Positions 8,395 through 16,482 of a stretch of DNA of 64,000 nt are shown in pieces. The DNA comes from Myxococcales bacterium. GTDB taxonomy: Bacteria > Myxococcota_A > Polyangia > Polyangiales > Polyangiaceae. Below the pieces are notes generated by a model. That model made no database searches, was not told the DNA's origin, and saw only the letters and a list, made by a program, of their open reading frames with translations. Where the stretch lies: contig JADJQX010000001.1 in the NCBI GenBank assembly GCA_016712525.1, positions 2,170,001-2,234,000 on the forward strand, read 5' to 3'. The first letter of the stretch is position 1; each line of letters begins with the position of its first letter. The position numbers and the translations under genes are program-made.

Positions 8395-10146
8395 ATGCGC
8401 GCTCTCCCGTTTCGGTCGTCCGTCGTCGCGCCGCTCCTCGTCGCGCTCGTCGCGTGCAGCGACTCCGCGCCGCCGCAAGCCGACGTGGGCGCGACCGATC
8501 TCGCCTTCGCGAGCGCGCACGGCGTCCTCCTCGACTTCGAGTTCGATGGGGAGCTCACGTCGCCTTCGCAGGCTCCCACGACGCTCCGTGCGCAGATCGC
8601 GGCGCAGCTCATGTACACGGTCGGGCAGCTCAACGGGCAGAGCTCGGTCGGCCGCATGGAGCGGCTCGAGGTGACGAACCTCGTGGCCACGGCGAACGCC
8701 TCGGGTACGTACGACGTCACCTACCACGCGAAGCTCCCGGTCGCGTGGGGTCGCCCTACCCAGGTGCCTGCAAGCTACACATTTCGTGTCCCGAGGGACG
8801 CGACCACCGCAGGCCTCGACACGTGGGTCTCTACCTACAACACGACGTGCGTAGGCTCGGAGGGCAGCGGCGCCGACCGCTGGAGCTTCTGGTACTACTA
8901 CCGCCCGGCCGTCGGGGCGTGTGTCCAGTCGCCGAGCGACACCGTCTTCGCGGCCGCCACGGTCACGCGCTCGCCCGACAACACCGTGGGCAAATATCCC
9001 GAGTACGACAAGGTGTGGAGCGACGGGTCGTTCAACGTCGTCGCGATGTTCGGCCGGAACGAGAGCGGCGCCACCGCCGACACGGACGCCGGAATTCGCG
9101 ACTACAACACCTTCGTGTCGCAGGTGCGGAGCTACGTGCGCTCGGTCCAACCGGACGTCACCAAGATCACGGAGACCCCTGGCCTCACGAGCACGCCGGG
9201 CGTCGCCATGCCCCAGGTCACCATCTCGGCGACGTTGCCGCTCCTCGCGGGCGAGCTCACCGCGCGCACCTTGAAGGTCGACGTGATGCTCACCGGATAC
9301 CGCATCTACCAAGACGGCGTCACCTTCGACACGTGGTACTCGGCGCTCACCCCCACGGCCGACATGGTGCTCTACAACGGGCACGCGGGCCTCGGCGAGA
9401 ACGTGCGCACCCTCATGAACAAGGGCGAAATCGGCGCCGGCCAATACACGATTTGGATGGTGAACGGCTGCGACACCTTCGCCTACGTCGACCCGACGCT
9501 CGCGAACCGGGTGTCGGCCGCGAACGGCGGCGCGTCGCCCACGCTCTACCTCGACACCGTGTCGAACGCGATGCCGAGCTACTTCACGCGCACGCCCGGC
9601 GGCTCGATGACCATGATCCGCGCCCTCATGGACGTGCTCGCGCCGAAGACCTACCCCGAGATCTTCGCCAACATCGACCCGCTCCAGATCGTCGTGGTCA
9701 CGGGCGAAGAAGACAACACGTTCGACAAGACCAAGACCGTGATCCCGGGGGTCCCTCCGGGTGGCCTGACCGACGCGGGCGCCGACGGCAGCAGTGACGC
9801 GGGGACCGGCACGGACGGGAGCAGCGACGCGGGGACCGGCACGGACGGGAGCAGCGACGCAGGGCTCACCGACGCGGGAACCACGAAGCCCGACGCCTCG
9901 ACCCCTCCGCCTGCGCCGACGGGCACGGCGCCTCCCGCGCCGACGGGCACGGTGCCTCCCGCACCGACGGGTACGGCCGTCCCCGCTCCTGGCGCAGGCG
10001 GCGAACCGGGCAACGAGACGGGGTGCGCGTGTGAGACCGCCCCGGGCACCTCGGCTGGCGACGTCTCGGGGGCCTCGTTCGCGGCCTTCGGGCTCGTGGG
10101 TCTCTTCGCCGCCCGCCGCCGCCGAACGACGTCCGATCGGCGCTGA
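8395..10146 (+). CDS. Anchored surface protein with His/Cys pair and MYXO-CTERM-like tail
   Basis: 583 residues. N-terminus is a lipoprotein signal (LVALVAC, Cys21). Residues about 30-450 form a folded region of unknown family. Within it, a hydrophobic strand ends in a His-Gly (LYNGHAG, His330) and a second ends in a Cys (WMVNGCDTF, Cys359), the spacing and context seen in caspase/gingipain-like clan CD peptidases. Residues about 460-545 are low-complexity repeats (three units of TDGSSDAGTG and several of PAPTGT). The C-terminus has a Cys-Ala-Cys, a hydrophobic stretch and RRRR, matching MYXO-CTERM sorting tails that lead to surface display in Myxococcota. The peptidase idea is inference only. 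ATG 8395 fits the signal peptide. Confidence 0.82.
   Translation: MRALPFRSSVVAPLLVALVACSDSAPPQADVGATDLAFASAHGVLLDFEFDGELTSPSQAPTTLRAQIAAQLMYTVGQLNGQSSVGRMERLEVTNLVATANASGTYDVTYHAKLPVAWGRPTQVPASYTFRVPRDATTAGLDTWVSTYNTTCVGSEGSGADRWSFWYYYRPAVGACVQSPSDTVFAAATVTRSPDNTVGKYPEYDKVWSDGSFNVVAMFGRNESGATADTDAGIRDYNTFVSQVRSYVRSVQPDVTKITETPGLTSTPGVAMPQVTISATLPLLAGELTARTLKVDVMLTGYRIYQDGVTFDTWYSALTPTADMVLYNGHAGLGENVRTLMNKGEIGAGQYTIWMVNGCDTFAYVDPTLANRVSAANGGASPTLYLDTVSNAMPSYFTRTPGGSMTMIRALMDVLAPKTYPEIFANIDPLQIVVVTGEEDNTFDKTKTVIPGVPPGGLTDAGADGSSDAGTGTDGSSDAGTGTDGSSDAGLTDAGTTKPDASTPPPAPTGTAPPAPTGTVPPAPTGTAVPAPGAGGEPGNETGCACETAPGTSAGDVSGASFAAFGLVGLFAARRRRTTSDRR
9783..9980 (+). repeat. In-frame tandem repeats in the linker
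   Basis: A 30-bp unit coding for a Gly/Thr/Asp/Ser decapeptide is repeated almost three times (about 9783-9862), followed by about three units coding for PAPTGT (about 9907-9980). The copies differ by few bases, so they look recently expanded. Confidence 0.75.
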
Positions 10147-10156
10147 AGCGACCGGG

Positions 10157-10828
10157 TCAGCCGTATCCGCGCGGCGCGGGGGCCCCGGCGCTCGCGCCTT
10201 CGAAAAATACGCTCGAGAGCAGCGCCACGTACCCCTTGATGCGCTTGGGGCCGGCCGGCACGTGCCCGCTCACGAGGAGCGACGCGATGCCGTGCACGAG
10301 GGACCACGCGGCGAGGGCGAGCTCGCGGGCCGACAGATCCGTGCGAACTACACCCTTTTGGCGCCCCTCTTCGATCGCGCGCTCGAGCAGCGCGTAGCTC
10401 TCGGCGCCGCGCGCCTCGGGGCCGGCCTCCGCGATGGGGTACGTCAGCACGAGGCGAAACACGGCGGGCTCCCCCACCGCGAACCGGACGTAGGCCTCAC
10501 CGAGGGCCGCGACGCGGGCGCGTGGATCGTGCCCGGCGGAGAGGAGCGCCTCGTGCTCGAGCTCGGCGAGCCGTGCGAGGCCTTCGGCGCGGAGCGCGTG
10601 GAGGAGGTCTTCCTTGCCGTGGAAATGCCGGTACGGCGCGTTGTGCGTGACGTCGGCGGCCCGGGCGAGCTCGCGGAAGGTGAAGTCGAAGGTGCCGCGC
10701 TCGGCGAAGAGCGCGAGGGCCGCGTCGAGCAGGGCTCTGCGTAGATTGCCGTGGTGGTATCCCCGCTCGGGCTCGGGGGGCGCCGCGGACGCGTTTCGCC
10801 TCGGCCTGCCCGCGCGTTTCGGTTCCAT
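10157..10828 (-). CDS. TetR family repressor
   Basis: 223 residues. The N-terminal third is a TetR helix-turn-helix: RRALLDAALALFAERG, then FTFRELARAADVTHNAPYRHFHGKEDLLHAL. The C-terminal two thirds look like the WHG-type ligand domain (RVAALGEAYVRFAV...PAVFRLVLTYPI). ATG 10828 is preceded by a G-run (GGGGGG) that can serve as Shine-Dalgarno; the longer upstream frame has no typical coding. It is divergent from the FAD oxidoreductase, and the gap contains a 23-bp palindrome, so it most likely represses itself and that enzyme. The inducer is unknown, perhaps a lipid or isoprenoid related to the enzyme's substrate. Confidence 0.92.
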   Translation of the reverse strand: MEPKRAGRPRRNASAAPPEPERGYHHGNLRRALLDAALALFAERGTFDFTFRELARAADVTHNAPYRHFHGKEDLLHALRAEGLARLAELEHEALLSAGHDPRARVAALGEAYVRFAVGEPAVFRLVLTYPIAEAGPEARGAESYALLERAIEEGRQKGVVRTDLSARELALAAWSLVHGIASLLVSGHVPAGPKRIKGYVALLSSVFFEGASAGAPAPRGYG

Positions 10829-10851
10829 CCCCCCACGGTAGCGCTCGGCAT

Positions 10852-10874
10852 AAATGTGGACAAGCGCCACATTT
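10852..10874. promoter_or_regulatory. Probable TetR operator
   Basis: AAATGTGG and CCACATTT are perfect 8-bp arms around a 7-bp spacer, centred at 10863 between the divergent TetR and FAD oxidoreductase genes, 24 bp upstream of the TetR start. It is the only strong dyad in the gap. Confidence 0.75.
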
Positions 10875-10954
10875 GGGTTGCAGACCTTTCGCGATGAGGT
10901 CAAAACGGTCGGGCAGGCGAGCCGCTCGAGGCGCGCCATTTCCGAGGGAGCCTC

Positions 10955-12640
10955 ATGTCCGCGTCCATCGACCTCACCCAAGAGCCCTCCGAGCGCATCG
11001 GTCTCGCCAACAAGCGCCGCGCCCACGCCCGCGCCCCCGAGCGGGTCGACGTGGCCATCGTCGGCAGCGGGCTCGGCGGCCTCGTCGCGGCGGCGACCTT
11101 GGCGAAGCAGGGCAAGAAGGTGGCCGTGTTCGAGGCGCACTACACCGCCGGTGGCTGCGCCACGCAGTTCTCGCGGGGGCCGAAGAGCGCGCGGTACATG
11201 TTCGACGTGGGCCTCCACTACATCGGAGACTGCCACGAGGACGGGACCATCCCTCGGCTCCTCCGCGACATGGGCATCTCGGTCGAGTTCGCCGAGATGG
11301 ACCGCGGCGGCTTCGACACGCTCGTCTTCCCCGATTTCCGCTTCCGTATCCCCGCGAACCTCGAGCTCTACCGCGAGCGCCTCGTCGACCTCTTTCCTCA
11401 CGAGCGCCGAGGGATCGACAAGTACGTGCGCCTCGTGCGCGCGGTCATGAACGTGGGGCGCGTCGTCGAGCGCGCCGAGGGGCGAAGGCCGAGCCTCGTC
11501 GAGCTCGCCAAGATCGCCGTGGATGGCCTCTACCTCGCCACCAAACAAGACGCCACCATGGCCGACGTGCTCGAGGGCACGGTGCGCGATCCGCGGTGTC
11601 GCGCGGTGCTCCTCGGCCAGAGTGGCGATTACGGGCTACCCCCGTCCAAGGTGAGCGCGTTCTTGCACATGGGCCTCGCGGGCCACTACTTCCGCGGCGC
11701 CTTCTACCCGAAGGGCGGCGGGCAGATCATCGCCGACCGCATCGCCGAGCGGATCGAGGCGCTCGGGGGCGAGGTCCACCTCCGGAGCCCCGTGTCCAAG
11801 ATCCTCGTCGAGGACGGCCGCGCCAAGGGGCTCCGCCTCGCCGCGAAGGCGGGGGACCCCGAGAAGATCGTGTGGGCTGACGTGGTGCTCTCGAACGCCG
11901 ACTACAAACGCACGTTCCTCGAGCTCGTGGGGCCGGAGCATCTGCCCTCGGGGACCGTGAAGCGCGTCGAAGACTCGAAGATGGCCGCCGCGCTCTTCAT
12001 GACGTTCGTCGGTCTCCGCGGAGATGGCCGCGACCTCGGAATGACCAACAGCAATATTTGGCAGTTCGATCACTACGACGTCGAGTCGTTCTACGAGCGG
12101 GCCGACCGCGGGAGCGGACCCATCGGCGTCGCCGGGTGTTACATCACGAGCGCCTCCCTGAAAGACCCGGAGAACGCCCTGCATCACGCGCCCGCGGGGC
12201 ACACCGGCCTCGAGATCATGGCGGTCGTCCCGGGCTCGCCCGAGCGGTGGGGCGCCACCGGAAACCCGAGCTCGTGGGACTACAAACACGGGGAGACCTA
12301 CAAGGTGCGCAAGCAGGAGCTCGAAGACGCCCTCGTGGCGCGGCTCGAGCACGTGTTCCCGGGCGCCACCTCGCGGATCGTCTTGCGCGAGAGCGCGAGC
12401 CCGATGAGCCACACGCGCTTCACCGGGGCCTCGGGCGGCACGGGGTACGGGCTCGCGTGCACCCCCGACCAGTTCATGAAGGCTCGCCCCGGGTACCGCT
12501 CTCCAGTCCCTGGGCTCTACCTCACGGGCGCGTCTACGCGCGCTGGGCACGGCATCGTCGGCGCCATGATGGGCGGAAAATCGGCCGCGCAACGCATCCT
12601 GGCCGACGCCGACAAGGCCCTGCGCGCGGCGACGGCATGA
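10955..12640 (+). CDS. FAD-dependent phytoene desaturase/retinol saturase-like oxidoreductase
   Basis: 561 residues. Residues 31-62 are a Rossmann dinucleotide-binding start (VDVAIVGSGLGGLVAAATLAKQG) followed by the FAD-binding GGCATQF region. The C-terminal GLYLTGASTRAGHGIVGAMMGGKSAA matches the closing FAD motif of the CrtI/CrtISO/retinol saturase group. Such enzymes desaturate, isomerise or saturate polyene lipids. No other carotenoid gene lies in the window, so the true substrate may be a different lipid. ATG 10955 has GAGGGAG just before it. Likely repressed by the divergent TetR through the 23-bp palindrome. Confidence 0.87.
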   Translation: MSASIDLTQEPSERIGLANKRRAHARAPERVDVAIVGSGLGGLVAAATLAKQGKKVAVFEAHYTAGGCATQFSRGPKSARYMFDVGLHYIGDCHEDGTIPRLLRDMGISVEFAEMDRGGFDTLVFPDFRFRIPANLELYRERLVDLFPHERRGIDKYVRLVRAVMNVGRVVERAEGRRPSLVELAKIAVDGLYLATKQDATMADVLEGTVRDPRCRAVLLGQSGDYGLPPSKVSAFLHMGLAGHYFRGAFYPKGGGQIIADRIAERIEALGGEVHLRSPVSKILVEDGRAKGLRLAAKAGDPEKIVWADVVLSNADYKRTFLELVGPEHLPSGTVKRVEDSKMAAALFMTFVGLRGDGRDLGMTNSNIWQFDHYDVESFYERADRGSGPIGVAGCYITSASLKDPENALHHAPAGHTGLEIMAVVPGSPERWGATGNPSSWDYKHGETYKVRKQELEDALVARLEHVFPGATSRIVLRESASPMSHTRFTGASGGTGYGLACTPDQFMKARPGYRSPVPGLYLTGASTRAGHGIVGAMMGGKSAAQRILADADKALRAATA

Positions 12641-12848
12641 CGACGAGCGGAACGAATCGCGTCGGTCCGTGAGGCCCTCGTCGCTCCTCGTGTCGGATCG
12701 ATCCGATCCAGCCCGCGAAAGGCTCGGTCGTGGCCGAATGTCCGGTCGGCGCTCTCGCGGCGAGGATCGAGGGGATCCTCCGCCCCCTCCGTCACCTCGC
12801 TTTTTTCGCGACGATCTCGCAGGCACGGCGCATGCTTCGCTCTCGCCC

Positions 12849-13016
12849 ATGGACGCTGTCATCGGCCAAGACGACATGGGCGCGACGCACGTGGACGGAG
12901 CGGAAGACGTGCTCGAGGTCGACACGATCGACCTCCTGCCCGACTACGACGACGACGAGATCACGCTCGTCATTCCGTCACGGCCGCCGCCCGCGCCCGT
13001 CGAGTCGCACGCCTGA
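12849..13016 (+). CDS. Small acidic hypothetical protein
   Basis: 55 residues, very acidic, with a DYDDDEITLVI segment and a Pro-rich tail (RPPPAPVE). Codon use is strongly G/C at third positions throughout, as in the neighbouring genes, which argues for real coding. No signal peptide, membrane segment or known motif. A longer frame starting at 12669 exists but its extra N-terminus is Arg/Pro-rich without typical codon bias. The 208-bp stretch before it (12641-12848) shows nothing else I recognise. Confidence 0.5.
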   Translation: MDAVIGQDDMGATHVDGAEDVLEVDTIDLLPDYDDDEITLVIPSRPPPAPVESHA

Positions 13017-13122
13017 GGACGGCCTCGGTCCTCCCGTGGACCTTTTGCGTCCCTCGTGTGTCTCGTCGCGCGTGCGGTCCGCGGGAGCTCTTGTCGGCAC
13101 GCCGAATGCTTCGGTCCCTACC

Positions 13123-13335
13123 ATGGGCTACGACGCGGACTCATGGGCCAAGATCGCCGAGCGGCTCGCCGCCGTTCGGATCACGGTGAGCGTCCCTGCG
13201 AGGGTTCGTGACGCGTGGAGCGCGCTCGACGAGGACGACATGCGCCTCGAGCGAAGGCTCGACAGGGGCCCATTCCGCGACGACCCCGACGACGACACGG
13301 AGGTGGCGGTGCCTCGGGTGCCCCCACGAGGCTGA
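13123..13335 (+). CDS. Small hypothetical protein with acidic C-terminus
   Basis: 70 residues. It has a helical N-terminal half (SWAKIAERLAAVRITVSVPARVRDAWSAL) and then Asp-rich segments (EDDMRLERR, DDPDDDTEV). Codon bias fits the genome. It follows the previous small acidic protein by about 100 bp in the same direction; both have Asp clusters, so they may belong together. No known family is recognised. Confidence 0.5.
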   Translation: MGYDADSWAKIAERLAAVRITVSVPARVRDAWSALDEDDMRLERRLDRGPFRDDPDDDTEVAVPRVPPRG

Positions 13336-13347
13336 CGCGCCGATAGG

Positions 13348-13986
13348 CTACTTCGCGACGAACGAGTCCTGGAATTTGGCGACGATGGTGGCGTCGGGTC
13401 GGGTCGCCGGCTCGACGACCAAGGTCTGGTAGAAGCGCCTTCCGGCGATGTAGATCCGTAGATATCCCGTGGCCTTGATGGGGCTCGAGACGTCGAACAC
13501 GATGTCTCTCCCGGTGGCTTTTCCGGCCTTGATGGTCTTCTCGGTGCGGATGCGGCCGCCGCCACCCTTCACGGCCCCGTCACGCGCGCCGTCGAGGGCC
13601 TTTTTGGTGTCGACCTGGGCCGTGAGTGGGAAGTCCATCCAGGCGATGGCGTAGTACGAGTCGCGGTACGAGGACGACGCCTCGTGTTGAATCATGGTGC
13701 CCGCCGCGCTCGCCTGGGGAGAGGCTTTCTGCTCGGGCTTCCCGGGGAACGTGATGGTGAATTTGGTGGGCTCGGGCTCGAACACCGTCCACGTCGGTCC
13801 CGCGTCTTTCGGGGTCGCCGAGGCCTTGGGTGGGGGCGAGCTCGCCTCGGCCGTGGGCAGATCCGTCGGCACCGTGCTCACCGTCGGATCGGGGGCGACG
13901 ATGGGCGATGGCTTGGGCTTGCGCTTGCACCCGGCGATCGAGAGCGACACGCACAGGGTGAGGGCGACGACGAGGGGCTTGCGCAT
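13348..13986 (-). CDS. Lipoprotein of unknown function
   Basis: 212-residue lipoprotein: MRKPLVVALTLCVSLSIAGC gives a lipobox SIAGC with Cys at 20, then a Lys/Pro-rich linker to about residue 70. The folded part begins WTVFEPEPTKFTITFPGKPE and continues with SYYAIAWMDFP and FDVSS...GYLRIYIAGRRFYQTLV. That pattern (an FPGKP start, then paired strands and a final RFYQL-like strand) occurs in small conserved bacterial exported proteins with a PsbP-like look; I call it unknown. ATG 13986 was chosen over 14001 because the signal peptide starts there. Convergent with the small acidic genes. Confidence 0.8.
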   Translation of the reverse strand: MRKPLVVALTLCVSLSIAGCKRKPKPSPIVAPDPTVSTVPTDLPTAEASSPPPKASATPKDAGPTWTVFEPEPTKFTITFPGKPEQKASPQASAAGTMIQHEASSSYRDSYYAIAWMDFPLTAQVDTKKALDGARDGAVKGGGGRIRTEKTIKAGKATGRDIVFDVSSPIKATGYLRIYIAGRRFYQTLVVEPATRPDATIVAKFQDSFVAK

Positions 13987-14028
13987 GGCCCTACCGTACA
14001 CGACCTCGTCTCGGCGCGAGGTACCGTC

Positions 14029-15438
14029 TCACGCCTTCCACACGAGCAGCGCCGCGAGGAGCGCGAACCCGAGGACGACGAGGGCGATGCCCACGACCAC
14101 GCTGCCCGCGCTCGCGCGCTTCGTGACACGCGCCGCAGGGGCGACCTCGCTGCCCTCTTCGTCGAGGGCGCGCACGGCCGACTCGATCGTCTCACGGGCC
14201 TCGCGCGCGATCCGCAGCGCCAGCGTGGTCTCGATCACGGCGGCCGCGAAGAGGCCGATGAGGGCGATGGCGAGCCCGAGCCGCGCGCGCTTGGTGTCGT
14301 CGCTCCGTCGCTCCGGGAGCCCGTCGAGCAGCTCCTGTCGCGTGAAGCCGAAGCCGGGTCGCATCGCCAGCGCAGCCCGCTCGCGGCACGAAGGCGGAAT
14401 TTTATTGTCTTTACGTACGTTTATGGCTCTCGCGATCGCCGCGCCCTCGAGCTTCTCGGCGCCGCGAGGATCTCCCGACGTCACGATCCAATAGGTGCCC
14501 TCGGGCAGCGGCGGGGCAAGGAACGCCGCGCTCGGGCCGGACGGCTCCGGGGTGAGCGCCAACGTCGTCGCGAACACGCGTCCGTCGTCGTCGTCGATCT
14601 CGGCATAGGCCACTTTGCGCTCACCGGGCGCACGCACCGTGACGGCGAACGGGGCCATCGGGGCGACCTCGCGCGCGGCGTCGACGTAGAAGGCGCCGTG
14701 CGCGACCGGCAGCGCCAAGAAGGTCGTGCCCTCTTTGCCGTCGGGCGTCTTGGCGGCGATCGTGAGGCCTACGGTGTGGAACGTGGCGCGGAGGTTCCCG
14801 AAGGCATATCCGTCGTCGCACGTGTGCGAGAACGGCTCGGCGTCGAGGCCCGGGTCGGCCGTGAGCGTGATCTCCGCGTTGCTCACCGCAGCTCCGCCCG
14901 CGCGCGTGACGTGTACGACCGACGGGACGGGATATCCCACGACGAGCTTCTCGTCCGTCACGTAGAGGTCGACCACGAGCTCGCCCGTGCGCTTCGTCAC
15001 ACGCGCCGGCCGCGCGGTGGCGCCGTTCGGACCGAAAGGAGTCCGCGGGACGGTCACGCGGCCCGTCGCCAGTGGGCGTGGCTCGTCGTTCGTGCGCACG
15101 AGCACGTCGAGCTCCGACGACTGCGCGTGGGTGAGGGGCACCGAGAGCTCGATGACGCCGTCGACGTTCGTGTCGGTCACCACGTGGGTCACCTTGCCCG
15201 TGGTGACCTCCGTGACGGACACGTCGACCGCGGACACGTGCACCGCCTCGCGCACGCCGCGATCGTCGAGGAACGTGACGATTTGGAGCACCACCTCGCC
15301 CCGCGCCGCCGAGGGCGGTGACGCCCACACCGACGCCGCGCGGACCGCACCCTTTCCCCCGATGCGGAGACCGAGCACGAGCACGAGCACGGCCACGAGC
15401 GGCGTGAGCACCAAGAGGGCCATGCGGGCTCGGTTCAC
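14029..15438 (-). CDS. Membrane-anchored beta-sandwich protein of unknown function
   Basis: 469 residues starting at a GTG with GGAG about 7 bp upstream (on the minus strand). One transmembrane helix near residues 6-27 (MALLVLTPLVAVLVLVLGLRI) leads into an exported region of Ig-like strands (EVVLQIVTFLDDRG, TVPRTPFGPNG, TLTADPGLDAEPF). Two more transmembrane helices lie at about 380-405 and 440-465, separated by a charged helical segment (ALRIAREARETIESAVRALDEEGSE) probably in the cytoplasm. This topology (external domain, two C-terminal helices) suggests a membrane receptor or component of an envelope complex. No family recognised. The 181-bp gap to the next gene holds only a weak dyad near 15548-15564. 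Confidence 0.72.
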   Translation of the reverse strand: MNRARMALLVLTPLVAVLVLVLGLRIGGKGAVRAASVWASPPSAARGEVVLQIVTFLDDRGVREAVHVSAVDVSVTEVTTGKVTHVVTDTNVDGVIELSVPLTHAQSSELDVLVRTNDEPRPLATGRVTVPRTPFGPNGATARPARVTKRTGELVVDLYVTDEKLVVGYPVPSVVHVTRAGGAAVSNAEITLTADPGLDAEPFSHTCDDGYAFGNLRATFHTVGLTIAAKTPDGKEGTTFLALPVAHGAFYVDAAREVAPMAPFAVTVRAPGERKVAYAEIDDDDGRVFATTLALTPEPSGPSAAFLAPPLPEGTYWIVTSGDPRGAEKLEGAAIARAINVRKDNKIPPSCRERAALAMRPGFGFTRQELLDGLPERRSDDTKRARLGLAIALIGLFAAAVIETTLALRIAREARETIESAVRALDEEGSEVAPAARVTKRASAGSVVVGIALVVLGFALLAALLVWKA

Positions 15439-15619
15439 GCGCGCGCTCCGTCGTTCTCGGTCACGTCGCGAGCGTATCGCCTCCCGCCCCCTTTCGCGCA
15501 ACGGATGCGCAGGGCCTCGACGAGGCCGAAAATCGCAGCCGGGACAAAGAGTGTAGAAGACTCTATTTGTCGCATGAACCTTGTCAAGGAGGGCCAAGAG
15601 GGCCTAGAGGACGTTCATC

Positions 15620-16273
15620 ATGTCCGAAGCCGCAGCCTCCGCCCCCAAAGCCGCCGATGGTGCGTTCCTCCGATCCCGTTTGGGCAGCCTCTTGGCGGTG
15701 GTGCCCCTCGGCCTCTGGACGTTGAACCACCTGTGGAACAACCTCGCGGCGTTCAAGGGCGCACAGGCGTGGCAGACGCAGGTCACCGAGTACCCGCACC
15801 CGCTCGCGCACCTCATCACCATGATCGTGGTGCTGCTCCCGCTCGTGCTCCACACCATCTGGGGCATCTCGCGGATGGCGCAGACGAGGCCGAACCTCCA
15901 CACCTACACGTTCTTCGGCAACCTGAAGTTCATCCTTCAGCGCCTCTCGGCCATCGGGCTCATGCTCTTCCTCGGCGCGCACGTGTGGCTCGCCATGCTC
16001 CACCCGCGCTTCGTCGAGGGGCACCCCGAGGCGTTCGCGCACATCTCGGAGCAGATGCGCCACCACGGCCCCACGCTCGGCGTCTACCTCCTCGGCACCC
16101 TCGGTGTCGCGTACCACCTCGCGAACGGCCTCCACACGTTTTCGATGGGCTGGGGCCTCGTCGCGAGCCGTCGCGCGCTCCGCAAGCTCGACATCGCCGT
16201 TATCGGCCTCTTCGTCGCGTTCCTCGGCATGGGCTGGGCGGTCGTCTACGCGCTCTGGTCGGCCGGCGCCTGA
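15620..16273 (+). CDS. Succinate dehydrogenase/fumarate reductase cytochrome b subunit (SdhC-like)
   Basis: 217 residues, five hydrophobic helices, matching the single-subunit diheme cytochrome b type of succinate:quinone oxidoreductase (Bacillus/Wolinella type). Candidate heme-ligand histidines lie in LNHLWNN, PLVLHTIWG, FLGAHVWLA and VAYHLANGLHTF. It would anchor SdhA/SdhB in the membrane and pass electrons to quinone. No flavoprotein or iron-sulfur subunit is found near it, either upstream (a leftward membrane protein) or downstream (terminator, then a cytochrome c). AGAGG precedes the ATG. The family call is good; whether it works with SdhAB encoded elsewhere is inferred. Confidence 0.85.
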   Translation: MSEAAASAPKAADGAFLRSRLGSLLAVVPLGLWTLNHLWNNLAAFKGAQAWQTQVTEYPHPLAHLITMIVVLLPLVLHTIWGISRMAQTRPNLHTYTFFGNLKFILQRLSAIGLMLFLGAHVWLAMLHPRFVEGHPEAFAHISEQMRHHGPTLGVYLLGTLGVAYHLANGLHTFSMGWGLVASRRALRKLDIAVIGLFVAFLGMGWAVVYALWSAGA

Positions 16274-16308
16274 GCCGACCTCTCCCGACGACACCGTTCG
16301 CGTGACCT

Positions 16309-16345
16309 CGCGCCCTTCTCCACTTCGGAGAGGGGCGCGCTTCTT
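16309..16345 (+). terminator. Rho-independent terminator
   Basis: A 13-bp stem (16309-16321 with 16326-16338, one G-T pair, ends CGCGCCC/GGGGCGCG) with a 4-base loop, then CTTCTTCG. It separates the SdhC-like gene from the cytochrome c gene. Confidence 0.65.
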
Positions 16346-16482
16346 CGTGCACCCCGCGACGTCTGAAAAGTGGCGCGCGCCGTGCAACATTCCCGTGCGC
16401 GCGGCGGAAACCCGGCGGTTTTCGGGGGGAGTGATTCCCACGAGGGCGCAATTCCGGCGGTCTCGCGCAGAACGTGCACCCC

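Noticed and set aside
15548..15564. AGAGT...ACTCT dyad upstream of the SdhC-like gene
   Set aside because: Short arms and no further support; too weak to list as a regulatory site.
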